Below are positions 29,870 to 39,326 of a stretch of 64,000 bases of DNA, piece after piece. Below the pieces are notes generated by a model, which worked only from the letters and a program-made list of their open reading frames with translations, was not told the DNA's origin and made no database searches. Within the stretch, counting starts at the first letter, position 1. Each line of letters starts with the position of its first letter. The translations under genes were made by a program, and so were the position numbers. The stretch covers positions 1-64,000 of the forward strand of contig ABYL01000016.1 in assembly GCA_000173575.1 (NCBI GenBank), written 5' to 3'. Source of the stretch: Burkholderia sp. H160. Lineage in GTDB: Bacteria > Pseudomonadota > Gammaproteobacteria > Burkholderiales > Burkholderiaceae.

Positions 29870-30994
29870 ATGGCGATGTCGAAGGGCAGGCGCTGGATCG
29901 TTGTCGTGGGCGCAACGCTATTGGCGTTGATTCTGATCGCGATCGGCGCGATGCAATTCGCACAACAGGAAGTCAAGAATCGCGTGAGCGCGGCGCTCGG
30001 GCCGCTCGGCAGCGCCGACAGTATCGACGTCGGCCTCACCTCGGTTCGCCTCACCCACGTTCTGCTGAAAGCGCCGCCAGGCTGGCCGGCGGGCGAACCG
30101 CTACGCGCCGACGAAATCACGATCACCCCCGACGTGCGCGATCTGATCGCGCGGCGCATGCATATCCGCGAAGTCGTCGTGCGCGGCTTCGACTTGGCCG
30201 TGCTGCGCACCAGGGACGGCTCGCTGAATCTGCTGCCGAACCTGCGCGAATCGGTGAATCGCAGCGATCAGCCGGGGGGCACTGGCACGGCGCTGCCGAA
30301 CCCGAGCGAAAAGCTGGTCGACCATATCCGCTTCGAGCACGGCAACTTCCACTTCTACGACATGACCGTCGAGCCGCCGCCGTTCAAGGTCACGGTCAGC
30401 AACGCGAACGCGACCGTCGACAATCTGCATCTGCCGTCGCTCGCCGAACGGACCAACGTCAGCGTGCGCGGCTCGCTGAAGGGGCCGGCGCATACGGGCA
30501 CCGTGACGTTCGACGGCTGGATCAAAATCGCCAGCCGCGATTCACAGACGACGAGCACGCTGCGCGGCGTCGATATGGCGATGCTCGATCCGTACCTGCT
30601 GAAGAAAGCCGGCACGCGGGCGCGGGTGACGGGCGGCACCGTCGATCTGAGCATCGAATCGACGGTGCGCGACTATCACCTGCACGCGCCCGGCACTGTG
30701 ACGATCCACAATCTGCAGCTCGCCGAAACCGACAATCCGCTCGAAACGTTTATGTCGATTCCGACGCGCGCCGCCGTCGCCGCGCTGAAGACACATGACG
30801 GCGAGATCACGCTGCATTTCGTTCTGGATGGCGATCTGCGCGATCCGAAGTTCTCGGTGAGCGAAGGGATCCTCACGCGCATCGGCGCGGGGTTTGCGAA
30901 GGCGCTCGGGGTTAGCGTCGAAGGGGTCGCGAAGGGCGCGGGCGAGACCGTCAAGGGTCTCGGCAATGCGTTGAAAAATCTGCTGGGACAGTAG
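29870..30994 (+). CDS. AsmA-like membrane-anchored protein of unknown function
   Basis: 374 aa. One N-terminal hydrophobic helix (about residues 10-31) anchors a large periplasmic domain. The domain has repeated beta-strand stretches typical of AsmA/DUF748-type proteins (for example VVVRGFDLAVLRTRDGSLNLLPNL and DHIRFEHGNFHFYDMTVEPPP). Such proteins sit in the envelope and are linked to lipid transport or outer-membrane assembly. The C-terminus is Gly/Ala-rich (SVEGVAKGAGETVKGLG). The precise role is unknown. It is convergent with the HAD hydrolase gene, with 8 bp between the stops. Confidence 0.75.
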   Translation: MAMSKGRRWIVVVGATLLALILIAIGAMQFAQQEVKNRVSAALGPLGSADSIDVGLTSVRLTHVLLKAPPGWPAGEPLRADEITITPDVRDLIARRMHIREVVVRGFDLAVLRTRDGSLNLLPNLRESVNRSDQPGGTGTALPNPSEKLVDHIRFEHGNFHFYDMTVEPPPFKVTVSNANATVDNLHLPSLAERTNVSVRGSLKGPAHTGTVTFDGWIKIASRDSQTTSTLRGVDMAMLDPYLLKKAGTRARVTGGTVDLSIESTVRDYHLHAPGTVTIHNLQLAETDNPLETFMSIPTRAAVAALKTHDGEITLHFVLDGDLRDPKFSVSEGILTRIGAGFAKALGVSVEGVAKGAGETVKGLGNALKNLLGQ

Positions 30995-31002
30995 CGCTCA
31001 GC

Positions 31003-31626
31003 TCAAACCGGCAAGCCCAACTCGCGCAGCTTCGCTTCCGTTTGCGCGGCGCTCGTGTGATGCACGCCGTGCCAGCCGAGCGCCGTCGCCGCTGCGGCGT
31101 TCTTTGCATTGTCGTCGATGAAGACGAGTTCGGCCGGCTCGACGCCGGGCATCTGCAATTCGATGCGCCGACGCATTTCCGTGAAAATCGCCGGATCCGG
31201 CTTCACCAGCTTCACGAGCCCCGACACGACGATGTCGCGAAACCGCCGCAGCACCGGATAGTGCTCCCACGCATACGGGAAGGTCTCGGCCGACCAGTTG
31301 GTCAGTCCGAAGAGCGGCACGTCGGCCGCTTCGAGCTTTTCCATCAGCGCGATGCCGTCATCGAGCACGCCCGCCACCATCTCATGCCAGCGCTCGTAGA
31401 ACGCGCGGATCAGCGGCTCGTGATCGGGAAACCGCGCGATCAGCTCGTCGGTGGCTTCGGCGATCGACTGGCCACCGTCCTGGCGGATCACCCAGTCCAT
31501 CGAGCAGACGTGCGTGAGGAACCAGCGACGCTCGGCTTCGTCGGGAATCAGCTCGCGGTACAGGTACTCGGGACTCCAGTCGATCAGCACGCCGCCGAAA
31601 TCGAACACCACTGCCTTGATGCCCAT
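31003..31626 (-). CDS. HAD-family hydrolase (IA subfamily)
   Basis: 207 aa. The nucleophile motif is VVFDFGGVLIDW (Asp10 and neighbour). Motif II is FGLTNWS, motif III is the KPDPAIF Lys, and motif IV is VFIDDNAKN. The layout matches the YihX/epoxide-hydrolase-N-like phosphatases (alpha-D-glucose-1-phosphatase relatives). The substrate is unknown. The start at 31626 is used; an upstream in-frame ATG adds 28 residues overlapping the 3' end of the pepP region. It is probably co-transcribed with the pepP remnant, 31 bp upstream. Confidence 0.85.
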   Translation of the reverse strand: MGIKAVVFDFGGVLIDWSPEYLYRELIPDEAERRWFLTHVCSMDWVIRQDGGQSIAEATDELIARFPDHEPLIRAFYERWHEMVAGVLDDGIALMEKLEAADVPLFGLTNWSAETFPYAWEHYPVLRRFRDIVVSGLVKLVKPDPAIFTEMRRRIELQMPGVEPAELVFIDDNAKNAAAATALGWHGVHHTSAAQTEAKLRELGLPV

Positions 31627-31657
31627 GCACGCTCCGTTTGGTAGGTTTTCGCTGCGC

Positions 31658-33431
31658 TCAGATCGGTTGCGTGCGCAGTTCGAGCCACGCCTTCGGGTCG
31701 CCCGACACATGCGGCGCGAGGCGCGCGCGCACCGTCTCGTGATACGCGTTGAGCCACGCGCGCTCGTCGTCGCGCAGCAGCGACAGCTCGATGCAGCGCG
31801 TGTCGATCGGGCACAGTGTCAGCGTTTCGAACTTCAGGAAATCGCCGAATTCGGTTTTTTCCGCGGCCACGTTCAGCACGAGGTTTTCGATGCGCACGCC
31901 CCACTTGCCCGGCCGATACAGACCCGGCTCGTTCGACGTGATCATGCCCTCCTCCATCGCGGTCCACGGTTCGGCCGGCGCGTAGTGCGAGATCACTTGC
32001 GGGCCTTCGTGCACGTTCAGGAAGTAGCCGACCCCGTGACCGGTGCCGTGGCCGTAGTCGGCGCCGGCCTGCCAGATCGGCGCGCGCGCGATCGCGTCGA
32101 GCATCGGCGAGCGGATGCCGCGCGGGAATTGCGCGCGTGACAGCGCGATCATGCCTTTCAGCACGACGGTGAAATCGCGCCGCTGTTCGTTGCTCGGCGT
32201 GCCGACCGGGACGACGCGCGTGATATCGGTCGTGCCGCTCAGGTACTGGCCACCCGAATCGATCAGCAGCAGGCCGTTGCCCTCGATCACCGCATGCGAC
32301 TCCTCGGTCGCGCGATAGTGCGGCATCGCGCCGTTCGCGTTGAAGCCCGCGATCGTCGCGAAGCTCAGCGACACGAAGCCGGGACGGCGCGCGCGGGCGG
32401 CCGTCAGACGCTCGTCGATGGTTAGCTCGGTGATGTGCTCGCGGCCCAGCGCGCTTTCGAACCACGCGAAGAATTCGGCGAGCGCGGCGCCGTCCTGCTC
32501 CATCGTCTCGCGCACGTGCGCGGCGTCGGCGGCGGTCTTGCGCGACTTGAGGAAAGTGGACGGATTGACCGCCTCGACCACCTTGACCGACGACGGCACC
32601 GCCTGCAGCGAGCCGTAAGTAATACGGCGCGGATCGATCAGAAGCGTGCTGCCGGCCGGTAGCGCGGCAAGCGCGTCGGCGGCTTTCGCGTACGGTTCGA
32701 CGCTGATGCCGTCGCGCGCTAGCACGTCGGCGAGCGCCGGCGACACCTTGCCGTCGGCGATAAAGAGCGACACGCGATCCACCCCGATCAGCGCATGCGC
32801 GACGAACACCGGGTTGTAGCTGACGTCGGCGCCGCGCAAGTTCAGCAGCCAGGCGAGGTCGTCGAGCGTCGAGACGAAGTGCCACTGCGCGCCTTTGTCG
32901 GCCATCGCGCGACGCACCTGCGCGAGCTTTTCCGCGCGCGCAACGCCCGCTTGCGGCGCCGCGTGCTCGAAGACGGCGTCGGCGGGCAGAGTTGGGCGCT
33001 GCGCCCAGATCGCGTCGAACAGGTCGATGTCGGTGCGCAGCTGCGCGCCGCGCGCGTTCAGCGCCGTCCACACCGACCGTGCCGCCGCTCGCGACGTTCT
33101 GCGCGAGCCATTCGAAGTGCGGCGTGGTCAGCTGGCCGCCGGTCATCTTCATCAGTTCGACGCCGGTGCCGGCGAGCTGCGCACTCGCCTGCTCCCAGTA
33201 GCGGCTGTCGGTCCAGACGCCGGCGAAATCGGCGGTGACGATCAGCGTGCCGGCCGAGCCGGTGAAGCCCGACAGCCACTGACGGCCTTGCCAGCGCCCG
33301 GGCAGGTACTCGGACAGGTGCGGGTCCGCCGACGGCACGAGGTAAGCGGCGATGCCTTCGCGCGCCATCGCGGCGCGCAGGCTTGCGAGACGCTCGGGAA
33401 TGGAGGAGGTTTCGGGAAGTCGGGCGTTCAT
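31658..33431 (-). pseudogene. Xaa-Pro aminopeptidase (PepP-like), frameshifted
   Basis: The N-terminal 120 or so codons (from 33431, MNARLPETSSIPERLASLRA) read well up to GGTVGVDG near 33060. The frame then runs into unrelated Arg-rich sequence, and the family sequence resumes in another frame (from about 33073) as ALNARGAQLRTDIDLFDAIW. The downstream 471 codons, openable from a GTG, keep the whole M24 domain: LLIDSGGQYLSGTTDITR, HGTGHGVGYFLNVHEGP, SNEPGLY and RIENLV. About 12-13 residues normally present between the two parts (VLGLAAARxL-like) seem absent. A deletion of about 38 bp would cause both effects. Confidence 0.8.
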
Positions 33432-33449
33432 GGAGTTACCTGCAAGGAT

Positions 33450-33716
33450 TCATCGACGGATTGATGGGCGCGAAACGAGGCCGACCGTCACGGCAACGGC
33501 GAAGAGCGCGACCGCGGTGCATACCGGCCATTCGAGCATGTCGCCGTCATGGAAGAGACCTGTCACATTGCCGGCCACGCGCGCGACACTCGCGCCGAGC
33601 ACGCCGGCCAACAGCGCGGCCCACCAGCGGGCGCGGCTCGCCCGGCGTAGCGGGTGCAACCACCAGCCCGCGAGTCCGATCATGACGCCGAGCACGAAAA
33701 TGCCTGGCCAACCCAT
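33450..33716 (-). CDS. GlsB/YeaQ-type small membrane protein
   Basis: 88 aa with three predicted membrane helices: about residues 4-22 (GIFVLGVMIGLAGWWL), 30-48 (ARWWAALLAGVLGASVARV) and 64-82 (VCTAVALFAVAVTVGLV). The Gly-rich pattern resembles the transglycosylase-associated/GlsB/YeaQ stress-response proteins. The function of the family is not known in detail. It lies 18 bp upstream of the pepP start and may share its transcript. The assignment is by pattern; it may be another small membrane family. Confidence 0.6.
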   Translation of the reverse strand: MGWPGIFVLGVMIGLAGWWLHPLRRASRARWWAALLAGVLGASVARVAGNVTGLFHDGDMLEWPVCTAVALFAVAVTVGLVSRPSIRR

Positions 33717-33944
33717 CAGGTGTCGGCTCCAGACTGGACGCTAAAACATGGCAAGCTCAATTTCGGATTCGTCTCATAGGCTGAGGGAGCAGCCAAGGCT
33801 AGCATTTTTGCCTCTTTAACTACAGAAGTTCAGCACGGCGCTTTCCGCATAGCGGTTGAGTTTAGGGGTCGGGGTGCGCTTAGGCAAGTTGTAAGTCTGA
33901 CGAAAGCGCCTGTACTCCGCCCGTTGCCAGGCTGACGCCGCGCC

Positions 33945-34655
33945 ATGCGTATCGCCCTTATCGAACCGGACCTGCAACACGCCAAACTGGTCGACCGGCT
34001 CATTTTTGCCGGCGGCCATATGTGCCTGCACTTCACCACCAGCGCCACCTTCCTGCAGCGCGCCACCGACGAATTTTTCGACCTGCTGATCACCGAAAGC
34101 TGGGCCGGCGACCACTGCGCCGAAGACGTGATCCCGCGTGCGCGCTCCATTTTTCCGGGCCTCCCCGTCATGATGCTGATTACGGCCCCGCGCGAAAGCC
34201 AGATTGTCGCCGCGCTGCACGCAGGCGCCGACGATTGCCTGAGCAAGCCCGTGCGCGGGCCCGAAATGCTCGCGCGCGTCGAGGCGCTGCAGCGCCGCGC
34301 GGGCGTGCGGCGACCCGCCAACCGGCGGCGCTACGTGATCGGCGGCTACACGTTCGACGCGGCGAGTTTCGCCGTGACATTCCGCGAGCGGACCGTCATC
34401 CTGACGCCGAAGGAATTCCACCTCGCGCTGCTGCTGTTCAACAATCTGGCGCGGCCGGTGTCGCGCGCGCATATTCTCGAAACCGTGTGGGCGCGCCGCC
34501 GCGACGTAAAGTCGCGCACCATCGACACCCACGCGTCACGCGTGCGCAGCAAGCTGCAACTGTCCCCGGAACTTGGCTATGCGCTGACGCCGGTCTATGG
34601 TTACGGTTATCAGCTTGACGCGATTCCGCTGGAGAGCCGGACAGGCGCGAGCTGA
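33945..34655 (+). CDS. Atypical OmpR-family response regulator, orphan
   Basis: 236 aa with an N-terminal receiver domain (about 1-120) and a C-terminal winged-helix DNA-binding domain (about 130-230, KEFHLALLLFNNLARPVSRAHILETVW). The receiver has the acidic pair Glu7 and Asp9 and the conserved Lys101 (LSKPV). The phospho-acceptor position reads DLLITESW, so Glu51 replaces the usual Asp. No histidine-kinase gene is adjacent. It may work without phosphorylation or through a phosphomimetic Glu. Upstream of hemA, it is co-directional with 79 bp between. Its targets are unknown. Confidence 0.85.
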   Translation: MRIALIEPDLQHAKLVDRLIFAGGHMCLHFTTSATFLQRATDEFFDLLITESWAGDHCAEDVIPRARSIFPGLPVMMLITAPRESQIVAALHAGADDCLSKPVRGPEMLARVEALQRRAGVRRPANRRRYVIGGYTFDAASFAVTFRERTVILTPKEFHLALLLFNNLARPVSRAHILETVWARRRDVKSRTIDTHASRVRSKLQLSPELGYALTPVYGYGYQLDAIPLESRTGAS

Positions 34656-34702
34656 CGCATGCGGGGTAGACAGCGTGCAGGATGTGAGAATCGTGGAAAC
34701 GC

Positions 34703-34708
34703 TATAAT
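34703..34708 (+). promoter_or_regulatory. -10 box of a candidate hemA promoter
   Basis: A perfect TATAAT sits 27 nt upstream of the hemA ATG at 34735. There is no matching -35 hexamer at 16-18 nt and no TG extension, so the promoter may need an activator. The 5' leader would be very short (about 20 nt). Confidence 0.4.
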
Positions 34709-34734
34709 ATAGGGCTGAACGATAGCTCCCCCAA

Positions 34735-36021
34735 ATGCAGCTTCTAACGATCGGAATCAACCATCACACTGCGCCTGTCGCCTTGCGCGAACGCGTGGCG
34801 TTTCCGCTCGAACAGATCAAGCCCGCACTGGACACCTTCAAAGGCATCTGGCTGGGCCGCATGGCCCCCAATGCGCCCGAAGCGGCCATTCTGTCCACCT
34901 GCAACCGCACCGAACTCTACTGCGCGACCGACGACCTCGCCGCGCGCGAAGCCGCGATCCAGTGGCTGTCGAAATACCACCACCTGCCCATCGACGAACT
35001 CGCGCCGCACGTCTACGCGCTGCCGCAGTCCGAAGCAGTGCGACATGCGTTCCGCGTCGCGTCGGGGCTCGACTCGATGGTGCTCGGTGAAACCCAGATC
35101 GTCGGACAAATGAAGGATGCGGTGCGTACGGCGTCCGAAGCCGGCGCGCTCGGCACCTATCTGAACCAGTTGTTCCAGCGCACCTTCGCGGTTGCGAAGG
35201 AAGTGCGCAGCACGACCGAAATCGGTGCGCAGTCCGTGTCGATGGCCGCCGCCGCGGTTCGCCTCGCGCAACGCATTTTCGACAAGATCGCGAACCAGCG
35301 GGTGCTGTTCATCGGCGCCGGCGAAATGATCGAGCTGTGCGCCACCCACTTCGCCGCGCAGCGTCCGCGTGAGCTGGTCGTCGCGAACCGCACTGCCGAG
35401 CGCGGCATGCGGCTCGCCGAGCGCTTCAACGGCCATTCCATTCCGCTCTCCGAGCTGCCCGCGCGGATGCACGAATTCGACATCATCGTGTCGTGCACGG
35501 CGTCCACCTTGCCAATCATCGGTCTGGGCGCGGTCGAGCGCGCGGTGAAGGCGCGCCGTCACCGGCCCATTTTCATGGTCGACCTCGCGGTGCCGCGCGA
35601 CATCGAACCCGAAGCCGGCCAGCTCGAAGACGTATTCCTGTACACAGTCGATGACCTCGGCACGATCGTCCGCGAAGGCAATGCGTCGCGTCAGGCCGCG
35701 GTCGCGCAGGCCGAAGCGATCATCGAAACGCGCGTGCAGACCTTTATGCAGTGGCTCGACGCGCGCAGCATCGTGCCGGTGATCCGCCACATGCACACGC
35801 AGGCCGACGCACTGCGCCGCTCGGAAGTCGAACGCGCGCAGAAAATGCTCGCACGCGGTGACGACCCGGCCGCGGTGCTCGAAGCACTGTCGCAATCGCT
35901 CACCAACAAGCTGATCCACGGTCCTACGCACGCGCTGAATCGCGCGGGTGGCGACAACCGCGACAAGCTGATCGAGTTGATGAGCGGCTTCTACAAACAC
36001 TCCGGCTCTTCCGAGCATTAG
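34735..36021 (+). CDS. hemA: Glutamyl-tRNA reductase
   Basis: 428 aa. The nucleophile is Cys56 in [12 protein letters not shown], and [19 protein letters not shown] contains the tRNA/NADPH interface. The Rossmann fold ([17 protein letters not shown]) and a C-terminal dimerisation helix region follow. It reduces glutamyl-tRNA to glutamate-1-semialdehyde, the first committed step of C5 tetrapyrrole synthesis. prfA and prmC follow on the same strand, the hemA-prfA-prmC order known from many proteobacteria. Confidence 0.96.
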   Translation: MQLLTIGINHHTAPVALRERVAFPLEQIKPALDTFKGIWLGRMAPNAPEAAILSTCNRTELYCATDDLAAREAAIQWLSKYHHLPIDELAPHVYALPQSEAVRHAFRVASGLDSMVLGETQIVGQMKDAVRTASEAGALGTYLNQLFQRTFAVAKEVRSTTEIGAQSVSMAAAAVRLAQRIFDKIANQRVLFIGAGEMIELCATHFAAQRPRELVVANRTAERGMRLAERFNGHSIPLSELPARMHEFDIIVSCTASTLPIIGLGAVERAVKARRHRPIFMVDLAVPRDIEPEAGQLEDVFLYTVDDLGTIVREGNASRQAAVAQAEAIIETRVQTFMQWLDARSIVPVIRHMHTQADALRRSEVERAQKMLARGDDPAAVLEALSQSLTNKLIHGPTHALNRAGGDNRDKLIELMSGFYKHSGSSEH

Positions 36022-36141
36022 CGGCGCAGTGCTCGCCGCACCCCGCGCGTCACCGCCGTGGCTCGCGAAGTGCTTCCGCCCCGGGCGTCAGCCCGTTCCC
36101 CTGGCCGCATCCTTTCCGGAGTCCGCTCCGCTACCCGCCCG

Positions 36142-37224
36142 ATGAAAACGAGCATGCAACGCAAGCTCGACCAGCTGACCACCCGGCTGGCCGAACTGAA
36201 CGACCTGTTGAGCCGCGAGGACATCACAGCCAACCTCGACCAATACCGCAAGCTCACTCGCGAACACGCGGAGCTCGGCCCGGTCGTCGACCAGTATGGG
36301 CTTTGGCGCCAGGCGCAGAACGACGCGGCCACCGCGCAGGAACTGCTCACCGACGCGTCGATGCGTGATTTCGCCGAAGAGGAAATCCGTGCGGCGCGCG
36401 ATCGCATGGAAACGCTCGGCGTCGAACTGCAGAAAATGCTGCTGCCCAAAGACCCGAACGACGACCGCAATATCTTCCTCGAAATCCGCGCTGGCACCGG
36501 CGGCGACGAATCCGCGCTGTTCGCGGGCGATCTGCTGCGCATGTATCTGCGCTATGCCGAGCGCAACCGCTGGCAGGTCGAGATGATGTCAGCGAGTGAA
36601 TCGGATCTTGGCGGCTACCGTGAAGTGATCGTGCGGATCGCCGGCGACGCCGCGTATTCGAAGCTGAAGTTCGAGTCGGGAGGGCATCGCGTGCAGCGCG
36701 TGCCGGCCACCGAAACGCAGGGTCGCATCCATACATCGGCGTGCACGGTCGCGGTGATGCCGGAAGCGGACGAGATCGGCGAAGTCGAGATCAACCCGGC
36801 CGATCTGCGGATCGACACGTTCCGCGCATCCGGCGCGGGCGGCCAGCACATCAACAAGACCGACTCGGCAGTGCGCGTCACGCACTTGCCGACCGGCATC
36901 GTCGTCGAATGTCAGGACGACCGCTCGCAGCACAAGAACAAGGACCGCGCGTTGAAGGTGCTCGCCGCGCGCATCAAGGACAAGCAAACGCACGAGCAGC
37001 AGACGAAGGAAGCGGCGACGCGCAAGAACCTGATCGGCTCGGGCGATCGCTCGGAGCGCATTCGCACGTACAACTTCCCGCAGGGGCGCCTCACCGATCA
37101 CCGCATCAACCTGACGCTGTATCGCCTCGACGCGATCATGGACGGCGATCTCGACGAGCTGATCGCGGCGCTCGTCAGCGAGCATCAGGCCGAACTGCTG
37201 GCCTCGCTCGGTGACGCGGACTGA
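36142..37224 (+). CDS. prfA: Peptide chain release factor 1
   Basis: 360 aa, the length of E. coli RF1. It has the stop-codon-reading PAT tripeptide ([19 protein letters not shown]) and the GGQ peptidyl-hydrolysis motif ([18 protein letters not shown]), whose Gln is methylated by PrmC. RF1 recognises UAA and UAG. The ATG at 36142 ([12 protein letters not shown]) is the family start; the longer frame from 36058 is not supported. prmC starts 11 bp after the stop. Confidence 0.97.
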   Translation: MKTSMQRKLDQLTTRLAELNDLLSREDITANLDQYRKLTREHAELGPVVDQYGLWRQAQNDAATAQELLTDASMRDFAEEEIRAARDRMETLGVELQKMLLPKDPNDDRNIFLEIRAGTGGDESALFAGDLLRMYLRYAERNRWQVEMMSASESDLGGYREVIVRIAGDAAYSKLKFESGGHRVQRVPATETQGRIHTSACTVAVMPEADEIGEVEINPADLRIDTFRASGAGGQHINKTDSAVRVTHLPTGIVVECQDDRSQHKNKDRALKVLAARIKDKQTHEQQTKEAATRKNLIGSGDRSERIRTYNFPQGRLTDHRINLTLYRLDAIMDGDLDELIAALVSEHQAELLASLGDAD

Positions 37225-37234
37225 CGCTCCGGCA

Positions 37235-38122
37235 ATGACCGACGCCTACCGAGCCCCGCGCGATCCCTCGGCTTCGCCCGCCACGGCCGATGCGCTGTTG
37301 CGCGCGTCGCCGCTGCCGCCGCTCGAAGCGCGGATTCTGCTCACGCACGTCCTCGGCTGGCGGCGCACGCAACTGATCACGCGCGGCGAGGAGCCGCTCT
37401 TACTCGCGGACGTCGAGCGTTATCGTGCGCTCGAAGCGCGACGTGTGGCCGGTGAGCCGGTCGCGCAGCTCGTCGGTGCGCGCGAGTTTTTCGGGCTCGA
37501 GTTCGAGGTCACGCCCCATGTGCTGATTCCGCGCCCCGAAACCGAGCTGCTGGTCGAAACCGCGCTCGCGGCGATCGAACATCGGTCGCGCCCGCGTGTG
37601 CTCGATCTCGGCACCGGAACCGGCGCAATCGCTGTGGCGATCGCGTCGATGCGGCCCGACGCACAGGTCTGGGCACTAGACCGCTCGGCCGACGCGCTCG
37701 TGGTCGCCGCGCGCAATGGCGCGCGCCTGCTCGACGCGAAGCGGCCGGGCGGCGCCGTCGCGTTCCTGCACAGCGACTGGTACGGCTCGCTCGACGCCGC
37801 GCTGCGCTTCGACGCGATCGTCAGCAATCCGCCGTATATCGCGAGCGGCGACCCGCATCTGAGCGAAGGCGATTTGCGCTTCGAGCCACGCAGCGCGCTC
37901 ACCGACGAAGCCGACGGCCTGAGCGCGATCCGCGCGATCGTCGCTGGCGCGCCCGAGCGTCTGGCCACCGACGGCGCGCTGTGGATCGAACACGGCTACG
38001 ACCAGGCCGAAGCGGTGCGCGCATTACTGAGCGCGCGGGGTTTTGCCGAGGTCCGCTCGGAGCGCGATCTCGCCGGCATCGAGCGGATCAGCGGAGGCGT
38101 GTTACCTGGCGCCGCAGCGTGA
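37235..38122 (+). CDS. prmC: Peptide chain release factor N5-glutamine methyltransferase
   Basis: 295 aa SAM-dependent methyltransferase. The N-terminal helical substrate-binding domain precedes the class I fold with LDLGTGTGAIAVAIA and the catalytic motif NPPY (SNPPYIAS). It methylates the GGQ glutamine of RF1 and RF2. The ATG at 37235 is preferred over an upstream GTG at 37211, which lies inside the prfA 3' end. It directly follows prfA. Confidence 0.95.
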   Translation: MTDAYRAPRDPSASPATADALLRASPLPPLEARILLTHVLGWRRTQLITRGEEPLLLADVERYRALEARRVAGEPVAQLVGAREFFGLEFEVTPHVLIPRPETELLVETALAAIEHRSRPRVLDLGTGTGAIAVAIASMRPDAQVWALDRSADALVVAARNGARLLDAKRPGGAVAFLHSDWYGSLDAALRFDAIVSNPPYIASGDPHLSEGDLRFEPRSALTDEADGLSAIRAIVAGAPERLATDGALWIEHGYDQAEAVRALLSARGFAEVRSERDLAGIERISGGVLPGAAA

Positions 38123-38238
38123 GCGCCGTCGCCACCATCAAAACCCTTGGCGCGACGCGGCTGCGGCCGGCCGCCCGTAGCGAAATCCGCTATCATTTCA
38201 GCCTATCCCCTTCCTCTATCGGAACCGCAAGGTCAGTC

Positions 38239-38550
38239 ATGGATACGCAACAACGCATCAAGCAAATCGTCGACGGCAACAACGTCGTTCTCTTCATGAA
38301 GGGCACGGCCCAGTTCCCGATGTGCGGTTTTTCCGGCCGCGCCATCCAGATCCTGAAGGCGTGCGGCGTCGGTGAAATCAAGACGGTCAACGTGCTCGAA
38401 GACGACGAAATCCGTCAGGGCATCAAGGTGTTCTCGAACTGGCCGACCATTCCGCAGCTGTACGTGAAGGGCGAATTCATCGGCGGCTCGGACATCATGA
38501 TGGAGATGTACGAATCGGGCGAGCTGCAGCAGCTGTTCGCCGCGGCCTGA
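38239..38550 (+). CDS. grxD: Monothiol glutaredoxin GrxD
   Basis: 103 aa. The active site is CGFS at Cys29 (TAQFPMCGFSGRAIQIL), and the glutathione-binding TIPQLYVKGEFIGGSD segment is intact. Monothiol glutaredoxins of this class bind and transfer [2Fe-2S] clusters with BolA-type partners. Length and start MDTQQRIKQI fit the family. It lies 116 bp downstream of prmC and 40 bp upstream of ubiX. Confidence 0.95.
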   Translation: MDTQQRIKQIVDGNNVVLFMKGTAQFPMCGFSGRAIQILKACGVGEIKTVNVLEDDEIRQGIKVFSNWPTIPQLYVKGEFIGGSDIMMEMYESGELQQLFAAA

Positions 38551-38590
38551 GCGTTCTTCGCTTCGTTCGCTTCATCAGGCGCCGCGAGCC

Positions 38591-39193
38591 ATGCTGCAAA
38601 CCCACGCTGCGGCGCCCCGCCGGCTGATCGTCGCGATCACCGGCGCCACCGGCGCCATCTACGGCATCCGGCTGCTCGAGACGTTGCGCCGGCTGGGCGG
38701 CGTCGAGAGCCATCTGCTGATATCGAGCGCAGGTTGGCTCAACATCCAGCACGAACTCCAGTTGGGCAAGGAAGACGTGCATCCACTCGCGGATGTCGTG
38801 CATTCGGTGCGCGACGTCGGCGCGAGCATCGCGTCCGGCTCGTTCGCGACCGACGGCATGATCGTCGCGCCCTGCTCGATGAAAACGCTCGCGAGCATCG
38901 CGCACGGTTTTGCCGACAACCTGATCACCCGCGCCGCCGACGTCACGCTGAAGGAGCGTCGCCGCCTCGTGCTGATGGTGCGCGAAACGCCGTTCAATCT
39001 CGCGCATCTGCGCAATATGACGGCCGTCACCGAAATGGGCGGCGTGATCTTCCCGCCCCTCCCCGCGTTTTATAACCAACCCGCTTCGATCGACGAGATG
39101 GTCGATCATACGGTCGCGCGCGTGCTCGATCTGTTTGCGCTGGGGCCGGCGCTGTCGCCCGCGTGGGAAGGATTACGCGGCGCTCAGGATTAA
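38591..39193 (+). CDS. ubiX: Flavin prenyltransferase UbiX
   Basis: 200 aa. The Rossmann-like flavoprotein start is VAITGATGAIYGIRLLE. The family motifs SGSFATDGMIVAPCSMKTLASIAHG and MVRETPFNLAHLRNM are present. It makes prenylated FMN, the cofactor for the decarboxylase UbiD of ubiquinone synthesis and for related enzymes. ubiD itself is not in the window. The length is typical (about 189-200 aa). Confidence 0.94.
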   Translation: MLQTHAAAPRRLIVAITGATGAIYGIRLLETLRRLGGVESHLLISSAGWLNIQHELQLGKEDVHPLADVVHSVRDVGASIASGSFATDGMIVAPCSMKTLASIAHGFADNLITRAADVTLKERRRLVLMVRETPFNLAHLRNMTAVTEMGGVIFPPLPAFYNQPASIDEMVDHTVARVLDLFALGPALSPAWEGLRGAQD

Positions 39194-39326
39194 ACGCGAC
39201 ACCGCGGATTAACAACACGCGCGACACAATCAATTCCGCTCGGACCCATTTATCAAGCTGGCGTGCGGACCTATATTGGTAGCAACCCAATTTCCCGAGC
39301 CGCATTCGCGCGGCCACGTTGCTGTC

